Shown here: positions 1 to 6,337 of the stretch, in pieces
How the letters are laid out: the number at the start of each line of letters is the position of its first letter
Numbering within the stretch: position 1 is the first letter of the stretch
DNA from: an uncultured Bacilli bacterium
GTDB lineage: Bacteria > Bacillota_I > Bacilli_A > RF39 > UBA660
Direction of reading: 5' to 3'
Length of the DNA stretch: 7,319 nucleotides
NCBI GenBank assembly: GCA_944373065.1
Contig: CALWAJ010000059.1
Location: forward strand, 1-7,319
Made by a program: the position numbers and the translations under genes
Notes under the pieces: generated by a model
The model's database searches: none
The model's input: only the letters and a program-made list of their open reading frames with translations
What the model was told of the DNA's origin: nothing

Positions 1-1
1 G

Positions 2-10
2 TGGTATAAC
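2..10 (+). promoter_or_regulatory. Extended -10 promoter element of the hsp20 gene
   Basis: TGG followed by TATAAC fits the TGnTATAAT extended -10 consensus with one mismatch. It predicts a transcription start near base 17 and a short leader of about 26 bases. The -35 region lies off the left edge, so the spacing and any heat-shock operator such as CIRCE cannot be judged. Confidence 0.4.
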
Positions 11-42
11 ATAATTGTAATGAGAAAGGAAAGTGATAATAT

Positions 43-429
43 ATGTTACCAACAAGATTTTATTTTGATAATGCATTAGATCAATTTTTTGAGAATGAAG
101 GAAGCAAGATGAAATGTGATATCTATGAAAAAGATAATACATATCATGTAGAAATGGATTTACCAGGATTTAAGAAAGATGAAATTAAAGTAGAATGTAA
201 TAAGGGAAACTTAGTTATAACTGCTGAAAAATCTGAAAGTGATGAAGATAAGGATGAAAATAAAAAATATCTTCGTCGTGAAAGAAGTTATGGTAAATAC
301 CAAAGAAGTTTCTATCTTGGAGATATTAATGAAGATGCTATTGAAGCTAAATTTGATAATGGTACATTAAGTATTTCTATTCCAAAAATTGATGAGAATG
401 AAAATAAAAAACTTATTGATATAAAATAA
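43..429 (+). CDS. Hsp20 / alpha-crystallin family small heat-shock protein
   Basis: This is an ATP-independent cytoplasmic holdase chaperone that binds unfolding proteins and keeps them soluble for refolding by Hsp70 and Clp machines. The 128-residue protein has a very short N-terminal arm (about 1-20), an alpha-crystallin domain (about 22-115) with the family signature A-x-F-D-N-G-x-L-x-I-x-I-P-K (about 101-114), and a C-terminal tail ending in LIDIK, which carries the I-x-I-type motif that docks on neighbouring subunits. A charged Ser/Glu/Asp/Lys stretch (about 64-75) precedes the KKYLRRERSYGKYQRSF dimerisation region. The start ATG has AAAGGA about 12 bases upstream. The gene appears monocistronic, with its own promoter and terminator, and converges on the minus-strand ATPase/membrane-protein unit. 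The family call is secure; the client proteins are unknown. Confidence 0.95.
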   Translation: MLPTRFYFDNALDQFFENEGSKMKCDIYEKDNTYHVEMDLPGFKKDEIKVECNKGNLVITAEKSESDEDKDENKKYLRRERSYGKYQRSFYLGDINEDAIEAKFDNGTLSISIPKIDENENKKLIDIK

Positions 430-430
430 T

Positions 431-458
431 AAAAAGGCCAAATTACTGGTCTTTTTTT
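431..458. terminator. Bidirectional intrinsic terminator between convergent units
   Basis: A 9-bp stem (431-439 with 448-456, one G-U pair) encloses the 8-base loop 440-447. It is followed by a T run on the plus strand and, read from the other side, by TTTTT on the minus strand. It should stop hsp20 transcription rightward and the AAA+/membrane-protein unit leftward. The TAA stop of the minus-strand membrane protein lies inside the loop, and its last codons (Lys-Lys-Asp-Gln) form one arm of the stem. Confidence 0.75.
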
Positions 459-841
459 ATGTCACTAAAATAAATAAACAAAGTATTTAAAATAATCCCT
501 AATATTACTAAATCTATAATTATAAAATTAGTTTTAAAATAATCATAGTTAAGATTATACATCAAACTATGGACTCTATAATAAGTATATAGTTTAACAA
601 CAATAATACCAAGATAAATTGCTAAAGCCGTTGATATTAGATTATAACTAATTAAATCTTTATAGATATCTTTTTTACTTAAAACTGTAAAAATATTTAT
701 AAGGACAAGTAAAATACTCATAACGAGAAAAGAAATACCAGAAACACCACAATCTAGTATAACTTTAAGTAATAAACAAACAAATATCACAAATAAAACA
801 ACAGAAATTATTCTAAGATAATAAGCTACTGTTTTAAGCAT
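443..841 (-). CDS. Four-helix integral membrane protein, unknown function
   Basis: I do not recognise a family. The 132-residue protein is almost wholly hydrophobic, with four predicted transmembrane helices at about 9-29, 34-54, 66-86 and 104-125. Short basic or polar loops lie between them (SKKDIYKD after helix 2; YYRVHSLMYNLNYDYFK between 3 and 4), and the tail is charged (SDIKKDQ). The ATG at 841 is chosen because AGAGGA lies 7 bases upstream of it. A TTG six bases earlier in the same frame would leave only one base after GAGGA. With this start the gene overlaps the end of the AAA+ ATPase gene by 8 bases, so the two are probably translationally coupled and may act together. The gene ends inside the shared terminator. 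Confidence 0.75.
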   Translation of the reverse strand: MLKTVAYYLRIISVVLFVIFVCLLLKVILDCGVSGISFLVMSILLVLINIFTVLSKKDIYKDLISYNLISTALAIYLGIIVVKLYTYYRVHSLMYNLNYDYFKTNFIIIDLVILGIILNTLFIYFSDIKKDQ

Positions 842-1766
842 TGGCAAGTCCTCTATCTAATCCATCAGCTATCTCATCTTTAAACTCTTCCTTAAATCTA
901 GGAAGTTCTTTTTTTATAACATCAGGATAAACATTTTTAGTGTTTTCTATCGCTCTTTCAATATCAAAGATATTTACTTCAGTTCTATTATTATAAATAG
1001 CATATGAAAAAGCTTGCTGTAAGATTGTTAAAGTAACATCTGGGTATCTTGAACCTATTTCATATATTCTCCTATACTCACTAGTAAGATCGGTTAAGAA
1101 AGCCATTATCTTTTCTTGAACATAAGGGTCATACATTAACTTAGCTCCTGTTTTCTTTTCTATTTTAGGAAGTGTTCCCATACAAATAGCAATAGTCTGT
1201 TCTCTTGTTGGCTCTTCTACTTCTACCTTTTGAAAACGTCTAACAAAAGCTTTATCACGTAAGATATATCTTTCATATTCTTCGCTAGTAGTAGCGCCTA
1301 TTACTTTAATATCTCCTCTATCTAGTCCTGGCTTAAACATATTAGCAAAGTCAAGAGAATCATCCCTACTTCCCATTAAAGTATGTATTTCATCTATAAA
1401 TAATATTAAATTAGAATATTCTTTTAACTCATCTAAAAGTATTTGTATTTTACTTTCTCCAGTATCCGGATCACTTCCAAGTAAAGCTGAGGTATTAACT
1501 TTAATAATTTGATAATCTTTAAGAGCATTAGGAACATTACCTAACTGGATACGATAAGCAAGTCCTTCAACAATAGCAGTTTTACCTACTCCAGGTTTAC
1601 CAGTTAAAATAGCAGACTTTTCAGGAGTTAATAAAATTAAAACTAATTGTTTTATCTCTTCTTCCCTACCAATAGCAGGATTAGTGATATATTCTTTTTT
1701 AGTAAAATTTTCTCCATAACTTTTTAAAATACTAACTTTACTTTTTCTAATTATTTCATCGTTCAT
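834..1766 (-). CDS. Stand-alone ClpA/ClpB D1-type AAA+ ATPase
   Basis: This is a single-module AAA+ ATPase related to the first ATPase domain of ClpA/ClpB/ClpC. Numbering from the chosen Met, it has Walker A GKPGVGKT (56-63), Walker B ILFIDE (121-126), a GATT sensor-1 region (157-160) and an Arg-Arg finger in RDKAFVRRF (about 170-178). A GSRYPDVTL sensor-2-like stretch and a helical lid follow. At 310 residues it is far shorter than ClpB/ClpC (about 800-860): the N-domain, M-domain and second ATPase domain are missing. The substrate-gripping K-Y-R-G pore-loop segment of ClpB D1 is replaced by GSDPDTGESK, with no aromatic residue, so protein threading is doubtful. The ATG at 1766 is preferred because AAGGA lies 9 bases upstream; the in-frame ATG at 1775 directly abuts that AAGGA. 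It is the first gene of a two-gene unit with the four-helix membrane protein. A regulatory or assembly ATPase is more likely than a disaggregase. Confidence 0.85.
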   Translation of the reverse strand: MNDEIIRKSKVSILKSYGENFTKKEYITNPAIGREEEIKQLVLILLTPEKSAILTGKPGVGKTAIVEGLAYRIQLGNVPNALKDYQIIKVNTSALLGSDPDTGESKIQILLDELKEYSNLILFIDEIHTLMGSRDDSLDFANMFKPGLDRGDIKVIGATTSEEYERYILRDKAFVRRFQKVEVEEPTREQTIAICMGTLPKIEKKTGAKLMYDPYVQEKIMAFLTDLTSEYRRIYEIGSRYPDVTLTILQQAFSYAIYNNRTEVNIFDIERAIENTKNVYPDVIKKELPRFKEEFKDEIADGLDRGLANA

Positions 1767-1775
1767 AACTACCAT

Positions 1776-1780
1776 TCCTT
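1776..1780 (-). promoter_or_regulatory. Ribosome binding site that sets the AAA+ ATPase start
   Basis: AAGGA lies 9 bases before the ATG at 1766 but directly against the ATG at 1775. The spacing favours the downstream start, giving a 310-residue protein. Confidence 0.6.
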
Positions 1781-1788
1781 ACATTCTA

Positions 1789-1797
1789 AGTATATCA
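1789..1797 (-). promoter_or_regulatory. Extended -10 promoter for the AAA+/membrane-protein unit
   Basis: Read on the minus strand, TGATATACT matches TGnTATAAT with one mismatch. A transcription start near 1782 would give a very short leader that begins just before the AAGGA ribosome binding site. No good -35 box is seen, which is tolerable for extended -10 promoters. The 45-base gap after the oxidoreductase gene shows no convincing terminator, so read-through from the upstream unit is also possible. Confidence 0.4.
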
Positions 1798-1820
1798 TAA
1801 AATATTTTTTAGGAAAACAA

Positions 1821-3272
1821 CTATTTATAACTAATATCATAATTACTAGGTCCCATAATACATTTACCATCTAAATCAAATCTAGAACCGTGACATGGAC
1901 AATCCCAAATTTTTTCTATTTCGTTAAAGACTAAACTGCAACCTAAATGAGGACATTTGTTATAGATGATATGTTCTTTACCTTTCTCATCTTTATAAAT
2001 AGCGACTGCCTTACCATCAATTCTTGTAAATCTAGGATTGCCATTATAGAAAGATTTATTTTTATTTACTTTACTATCTATAAAACTATAAAGATTACTA
2101 AAGATATTTAAAGGATAGTTAATTAATTTCTGTTTATTAAAAGCTCTTCTAGGGTCAAATAGTTCTTTGTAGATATTATACTTATTATTAATTAAGTCTT
2201 TTATAATGGAACTAGCAAGTATGCCATTAGAATTACCCCAAGTATTATAACCAGTAGAGAGTATTAAATTATCATCAATATAGCCTATTAGAGGTAAATG
2301 GTCTAGTGTCATTAAATCATAATTACTCCAAACATAATCATAATTAGTAATATTGGTATTGTTCTTTAAATCATCTACCATTTTTTTACTATTAGAGGCA
2401 AAGGCTAGATTAGCAGATGATGAGACTGTTAATAAATAATCATTATAATATCTCATAGATTTTAAAGGTTTCTCTATATTAATAGCATTAAAGTCATAAC
2501 TTTTTTTAACACTTGAACAAACTAAGAAAGATTTCTCTAAATAACACTTTAAAGGCATTAAATAAGGAAATAAAAAGTAAGGATAATGAAGAGCAAGTAC
2601 TATCTTTTTAGTCTTAATAATATTAGTTTCAGTATAACATTTAAATGAATTATCTTCTTTTTCTATTTTTATAACTTTAGTATTTTCATAAACCCTATGA
2701 TTAAGACTAATAGACTTTCTAACTATTTCTTTTAAATATTTTAAAGGATGAAATGTATAAGTATTATTAACATAAAACCCAGATTCTACTTTCATATTAT
2801 TAGGTAATTTCTTAATAGTAGTAGTTTTTTCTCCAAAAGATGCAATAATATCTTTTTCTTTTTCTATTTTTTTCATATTAGAAGAATCTATAGTATATAA
2901 ATAAGATTTACTAGTCTTAAAATCACAGTCTATTTTCTCTTTTTTTACAATATCACTAATTATCTTTAAAGCTTCTTTTTCTCCTCTATAATATAGATAA
3001 GCTTTGTCTCTTCCAAAGATATTATTTAGTTTAGTATAGATATCTTCTTGTAAAAAGGTTATTTTAGCACTACTTCTACTAGAAGCTCCACTACCTAACC
3101 TATTCTTTTCTACTAAAGCTATTTTTCTATTATCATCTTTAAATTGATAAAAGGTACTACATCCTGTAATACCTCCTCCAATTATTAAAATATCTACATC
3201 TATATTTTCATTTAATGTTTCATACTTATTGTTATAATTAACAGTATCTTGCCAAATAGAAATATTTTTCAT
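1821..3272 (-). CDS. YhfW-like FAD-dependent oxidoreductase with C-terminal Rieske [2Fe-2S] domain
   Basis: This is a two-domain redox enzyme. Residues about 26-375 form a DAO-type FAD domain. The dinucleotide motif IIGGGITG (30-37) has Gly32, Gly34 and Gly37 in GxGxxG positions, Glu55 (VEK) is placed to bind the ribose, and a late STGYNTWGNSNG segment completes the FAD site. The C-terminal Rieske domain has box 1 CPHLGC (Cys440, His442 ligands) and box 2 CPCHGS (Cys458, His461 ligands), with Cys445 and Cys460 able to form the usual disulfide. The 483-residue length and domain order match Bacillus subtilis YhfW-type proteins, whose physiological substrate is not known to me. There is no signal peptide, so it is probably cytoplasmic. 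AGGTG lies 5 bases before the ATG. It follows the PepSY gene by 30 bases without a terminator, so the two are probably cotranscribed. The domain call is strong; the substrate is unknown. Confidence 0.9.
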   Translation of the reverse strand: MKNISIWQDTVNYNNKYETLNENIDVDILIIGGGITGCSTFYQFKDDNRKIALVEKNRLGSGASSRSSAKITFLQEDIYTKLNNIFGRDKAYLYYRGEKEALKIISDIVKKEKIDCDFKTSKSYLYTIDSSNMKKIEKEKDIIASFGEKTTTIKKLPNNMKVESGFYVNNTYTFHPLKYLKEIVRKSISLNHRVYENTKVIKIEKEDNSFKCYTETNIIKTKKIVLALHYPYFLFPYLMPLKCYLEKSFLVCSSVKKSYDFNAINIEKPLKSMRYYNDYLLTVSSSANLAFASNSKKMVDDLKNNTNITNYDYVWSNYDLMTLDHLPLIGYIDDNLILSTGYNTWGNSNGILASSIIKDLINNKYNIYKELFDPRRAFNKQKLINYPLNIFSNLYSFIDSKVNKNKSFYNGNPRFTRIDGKAVAIYKDEKGKEHIIYNKCPHLGCSLVFNEIEKIWDCPCHGSRFDLDGKCIMGPSNYDISYK

Positions 3273-3302
3273 ATTATCACCTATTTCTATTATGGCTAAA
3301 AT

Positions 3303-3917
3303 TTAATCATATATACTATCTCTATCAAAACTAATTATATCTCCAGTAGTTGCATTAATCTCATAATCATATTCTGTATTATTATAAAAGAACTCTAACT
3401 CATATACTAAAGTATGATTATCATGGTCTAACTCTTCTCTTGTAAACTGAACATTATTAATATCAAGTTCTGCATTGGTAACAGCAATATTCTTCGCTTC
3501 ATCTAGGGTTATACTAGGAGTTACTCCATTAAGGCTATTTTGACCATTATAGTTACCATTATTGCTATTACTGTTATTATTACCATTATTATTGTTACTA
3601 TTACCGTTATTAGAGTTGTTTTGATTATTATTTATATTTCTAAAGTCTGTATAAATAATCTTTCCTTCTTTAGCATCAATCTTATACTCATAATCTCTAT
3701 TTTGGTAATATACTTCTACTTCATAAATACTATTATCAAGTTCAAAATCAATACTTTCAAAATATAAATCACCACTATTAACGTTCATATTATCGGCAAC
3801 AATATTTTTTACTTCATTTTTACTAATAAAGGCAGTCTTAAAGTAAATTAAGATAAGTAAAGCAATTACAACAATAATACCTACTACAATAATAATTATC
3901 TTTCCATATTTCTTCAT
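3303..3917 (-). CDS. Membrane-anchored double-PepSY-domain protein with Asn-rich linker
   Basis: The 204-residue protein has a short basic N-terminus, one hydrophobic helix (about 6-27) that should anchor it with the rest outside, and two PepSY-like repeats (about 34-91 and 136-199). The repeats align with each other: K-N-I-V/A near the start, then an acidic-aromatic strand pair and Y-E-Y-K-I-D-A-K-E-G-K-I-I / Y-D-Y-E-I-N-A-T-T-G-D-I-I near the end. PepSY domains occur in propeptides and in cell-surface proteins, where they are proposed to inhibit proteases or bind ligands. The linker (94-131) is mostly Asn with Ser and Gly and should be a flexible spacer. AGAGGA lies 8 bases before the ATG. 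It is the first gene of a unit with the Rieske oxidoreductase. No catalytic residues are evident, so a binding, sensing or inhibitory role is inferred. Confidence 0.8.
   Translation of the reverse strand: MKKYGKIIIIVVGIIVVIALLILIYFKTAFISKNEVKNIVADNMNVNSGDLYFESIDFELDNSIYEVEVYYQNRDYEYKIDAKEGKIIYTDFRNINNNQNNSNNGNSNNNNGNNNSNSNNGNYNGQNSLNGVTPSITLDEAKNIAVTNAELDINNVQFTREELDHDNHTLVYELEFFYNNTEYDYEINATTGDIISFDRDSIYD
3525..3638 (-). repeat. Low-complexity Asn-codon tract in the PepSY gene
   Basis: On the coding strand this is a run of AAT/AAC codons interrupted by GGT/GGC and AGT/AGC, encoding the Asn-rich linker between the two PepSY domains. Imperfect triplet repetition makes it prone to length change by slippage. 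It also creates spurious open frames on the opposite strand. Confidence 0.7.
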
Positions 3918-3941
3918 AATATCTATCCTCTCTATACTAAG

Positions 3942-3970
3942 ATTTTATCATTACATTTTATTTAAGTAAA
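3942..3970 (-). promoter_or_regulatory. Promoter of the PepSY/Rieske oxidoreductase unit
   Basis: On the minus strand, TTTACT (-35, 3970-3965) is followed after exactly 17 bases by TAAAAT (-10, 3947-3942), which is preceded by TGA to make an extended -10. Transcription should start near 3935 and give a leader of about 18 bases containing the AGAGGA site. It lies just downstream of the terminator of the cyclotransferase gene, which supports a separate unit. Confidence 0.55.
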
Positions 3971-3976
3971 GATGAA

Positions 3977-4011
3977 TTTAGAAGAAAAGAAGAACTAAAA
4001 CTGTTCTCCTT
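3977..4011 (-). terminator. Intrinsic terminator of the amidoligase operon
   Basis: A 9-bp stem (4003-4011 with 3987-3995, one G-U pair) surrounds a 7-base loop and is followed on the minus strand by a T-rich TTCTTCT tract. The stem begins within the TAA stop codon of the cyclotransferase gene. The tract is not a pure T run, so efficiency may be partial. Confidence 0.55.
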
Positions 4012-4477
4012 ATTTTCTAGTATTACTATTTGTTAGAATCTTTCTTTTAGTATATTCATAAGCATCATCTAAAACTTCTTTATTAAACCCAAAATATTCA
4101 TAGCCTATCATACAAGTATCAATGTAGTTATCACTTGGTAAATGATATGCAAAATTATTATTCATTATATAAATTAAGCCTTTTTCTTCTTTATCGTTAA
4201 CATTAATAGGCAAATATTCTTTATAGTAAAGTTTAGGATAACCTTCATATTTATTTAAGCGAAACTCATCAAAAAATGATATATTAAAAACACCAATAGG
4301 AACATAAAACTCTTTAGCAGGTTCAATAGTTAAATATGCATAACCATCAGCAGAACCTTTATAAACAAGTCTATAATTCTTTAATACACTAGAACCAATA
4401 GGAACAGCTTTCTTACATCTATATTCCATACTTAATAAATTCAAATTACTCCCATAAGCTAAATAAATTTTTTTCAT
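4010..4477 (-). CDS. Gamma-glutamylcyclotransferase-like (GGCT/AIG2 fold) protein
   Basis: The GGCT fold releases gamma-linked glutamate as 5-oxoproline from gamma-glutamyl amines or peptides. The 155-residue protein starts with the glycine-rich substrate loop Y-L-A-Y-G-S-N-L (5-12; YGSN at 8-11) and M-x-x-R-C (17-21). Glu78 in N-K-Y-E-G-Y-P sits where the family's catalytic glutamate lies, followed by L-Y-Y-K. The C-terminal P-S-D-N-Y-I-D-T-C-x-x-G-Y segment is also typical of bacterial family members. The full fold is present, it looks intact, and no signal peptide is seen, so it is cytoplasmic. The gene starts 14 bases after the amidoligase stop and has only a weak GGGT-type ribosome site, so translation may depend on coupling. 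Pairing with an amidoligase suggests that it trims or releases the product the ligase makes, as BtrG undoes the gamma-glutamyl cap in butirosin synthesis. The actual substrate is unknown. Confidence 0.88.
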   Translation of the reverse strand: MKKIYLAYGSNLNLLSMEYRCKKAVPIGSSVLKNYRLVYKGSADGYAYLTIEPAKEFYVPIGVFNISFFDEFRLNKYEGYPKLYYKEYLPINVNDKEEKGLIYIMNNNFAYHLPSDNYIDTCMIGYEYFGFNKEVLDDAYEYTKRKILTNSNTRK

Positions 4478-4491
4478 AAATTACCCAATAC

Positions 4492-5499
4492 TCATCTTTT
4501 TAATATTTTAGTTTTAGTATCTTCTCCATTATTATAAATATCTGCAAAATCTTTTATATACTGTTTTAAAAAGTATATTTTATCTAAATTATTATCAAAT
4601 ATCATATCAACAAACTCTAAAGCATTTTTTAAATCAACAATATTATACCTATAAAAATCATTTTTTGAAGAGATTCTTTCATTTTTTAACTTATAATCTA
4701 TATATTCAATATCTATTAGTTTTTTAGAAGGAGCAAGCATTAATTTTGTTAAAGCATTAATATTATTTTGCCAAATAATTTCTTGTACAGTGCCATTAGG
4801 AAATCGATATTCTATTGTGTTATTCTTTTTAAATTCATTCACAGAATAATAATCAATATTCTTAAAATTAATCGCTTGATATTTATTACTAGTTGGTAAG
4901 GCAAATAAAATATCTATTACGTCTTTAGAGCTTTCCAATTCTTTTAAACTTTTAAATAAAGAATCTGCTATAGGTCTAGCATACTCATTTAATTCTTTTC
5001 TTCCTACTATTTCTTCTCCATAACCAAATCTAAATAATACTGACTCATATACAATGTAAGTTTTTATAAACTGGAGCCAATTTTCTTTATTAACACCCAA
5101 AATACTTGGACTTATATGAATATGTCCTCCAGCATTACCTTTAGTAAAAGCATTTTTACTTTGTAAAAATTGACATGTAGTCTGTAACTCATCCCAACAT
5201 ATTATATTATCGCTTAAAATTTTTGAAGCAACTTCTCCACCACTTCGAACTGTAGCATCAAATTTAGAGTCCCATCTGGGACAATTTTGGCTAATAAATT
5301 TAGTTACTAAATCTAAATTTAGATCTTCGTATTCAATTTCCGTACCGAAAAAAACTTTTTTAGGTAAATTTAATTTATCCCTATAAGTTAAAGAAAAAGA
5401 GACTATTTGATTTAATAGTTCTTTTAAATCAAGACCTTTTAGTTTAGAAAAACTATCATTATTAGTACTAGTTATAAAAGAAAAATCTTGTTTAGACAT
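4492..5499 (-). CDS. Putative amidoligase (glutamine-synthetase-like COOH-NH2 ligase)
   Basis: Amidoligases of this family (Amidoligase_2 type) are predicted to join a carboxylate to an amine using ATP through a glutamine-synthetase-like fold. The 335-residue protein shows the family's ordered motifs. F-G-T-E-I-E-Y-E (51-58) has the metal/ATP-binding G-x-E-x-E. W-D-S-K-F-D-A-T-V-R-S-G-G-E-V (76-90) has Asp81 and Gly-Gly-Glu (87-89). G-N-A-G-G-H-I-H-I-S (121-130) has the G-x-H-x-H histidines 126 and 128. A Y-E-S-V-L-F-R helix (151-157) follows, then T-I-E-Y-R-F-P-N-G-T (228-237) with Glu230 and Arg232, and Trp243. All key residues appear intact. AGAGGA, placed inside the last codons of the upstream membrane-protein gene, lies 8 bases before the ATG. 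It is the third gene of the operon, directly before its GGCT partner. The ligase fold is well supported; the acceptor (peptide, protein or small molecule) cannot be read from sequence. Confidence 0.88.
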   Translation of the reverse strand: MSKQDFSFITSTNNDSFSKLKGLDLKELLNQIVSFSLTYRDKLNLPKKVFFGTEIEYEDLNLDLVTKFISQNCPRWDSKFDATVRSGGEVASKILSDNIICWDELQTTCQFLQSKNAFTKGNAGGHIHISPSILGVNKENWLQFIKTYIVYESVLFRFGYGEEIVGRKELNEYARPIADSLFKSLKELESSKDVIDILFALPTSNKYQAINFKNIDYYSVNEFKKNNTIEYRFPNGTVQEIIWQNNINALTKLMLAPSKKLIDIEYIDYKLKNERISSKNDFYRYNIVDLKNALEFVDMIFDNNLDKIYFLKQYIKDFADIYNNGEDTKTKILKR

Positions 5500-5500
5500 G

Positions 5501-6337
5501 TTATTTATCCTCTTTTCTATAAGTATATACTTTAGGTGTAGGGATCTCTTCTTCTGTTGTTAACATTTCTAAATTCTGTTTTTTTATTATTAAAACTTTC
5601 TTTAATTCGTCAGTGTCATAATCTTGTAATGAAGTTAGATGTTTTTGATATTTCTTTAATTTATCAGAAGTCTTTAAAATTTTCTTATCTATCTTTACAA
5701 TAATATCTCCAACCAAAAATATGATTCCAATACATCCTGATACATCAATTAAATTTTCAATGAAGGTTTCATTTCTTGTTATATACTTATCTTTATCTTC
5801 AGTATTTATTTCTATTATTACCATATCTTCACTATACATTTCATCTTCTAAAGTAAGATTGTTTTTTTGGATCTTTTGGATATCTATTATATCAAAAGTT
5901 TCTTCTATTTCTTCTTTACTTAGTTTTAACATTTCATCAATATTGTCTTCATCAATTAAGTCATTCATTTTATACATAGTAACATTTCTTTCATATAAGG
6001 AGTTATCATTTAAATGCCAATCTGTAGTATAGAGAAAGCTTTCTTCTAGAGAGTTATCGCTATAGCTTTCTTTTTTATTTTCAAAGCCTGATGAAGTTTT
6101 AATTAGTCTGATATTAGCATATTCTTTTACTTTTTCATAACAAAATGGTGACTTATCAATATCAGAAGATATCAAAACACTTATAAAACCGGAGATAACA
6201 AAAGGCATAATCCGATTTAACACAAAACCAACTTTACACAACTTTTTTAATCGATCTATTCTTTTATCATCTATTCTAAGTTCTAAATTTTTAATATCTT
6301 TTTGTAAATTCTTTATTAGCTTATCTTCTCCTTGCAT
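5501..6337 (-). CDS. Membrane/coiled-coil protein B, paralogue of the upstream gene, unknown family
   Basis: I do not recognise a family. From the chosen Met the protein has 278 residues. A charged N-terminal coiled coil (about 3-34) is followed by helix 1 (about 37-57, with I-M-P-F-V-I at 43-48), a strongly acidic domain (about 60-193) that should lie outside the cell, helix 2 (about 195-214), and a Lys-rich C-terminal coiled coil (about 215-260) with a short charged tail. The external domain carries T-D-W-H-L-N-D-N-S-L-Y-E-R (105-117), which matches the same motif in the upstream protein. The ATG at 6337 is chosen because GGAGGT lies 7 bases upstream; an in-frame ATG at 6352 has no ribosome site. 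The gene overlaps the upstream gene by 17 bases and ends one base before the amidoligase ATG, so all three are probably translated together. It is a candidate partner, scaffold or substrate of the amidoligase. Confidence 0.75.
   Translation of the reverse strand: MQGEDKLIKNLQKDIKNLELRIDDKRIDRLKKLCKVGFVLNRIMPFVISGFISVLISSDIDKSPFCYEKVKEYANIRLIKTSSGFENKKESYSDNSLEESFLYTTDWHLNDNSLYERNVTMYKMNDLIDEDNIDEMLKLSKEEIEETFDIIDIQKIQKNNLTLEDEMYSEDMVIIEINTEDKDKYITRNETFIENLIDVSGCIGIIFLVGDIIVKIDKKILKTSDKLKKYQKHLTSLQDYDTDELKKVLIIKKQNLEMLTTEEEIPTPKVYTYRKEDK

Noticed and set aside
842..847. TTG start six bases upstream of the chosen ATG of the four-helix membrane protein.
   Set aside because: GAGGA would end only one base before the TTG, whereas AGAGGA is 7 bases from the ATG at 841.
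3540..3767. A plus-strand ORF rich in Ile, Val and Thr opposite the PepSY gene.
   Set aside because: It is the antisense of the Asn-codon tract. It has low-complexity composition, no clear ribosome site, and lies wholly inside a well-supported gene.
5721..6032. A plus-strand ORF rich in Ser, Ile and Phe opposite membrane protein B.
   Set aside because: Its composition is the complement of the acidic Glu/Asp-rich coding strand. It has no recognisable domain or ribosome site, and the minus-strand gene fits the operon.
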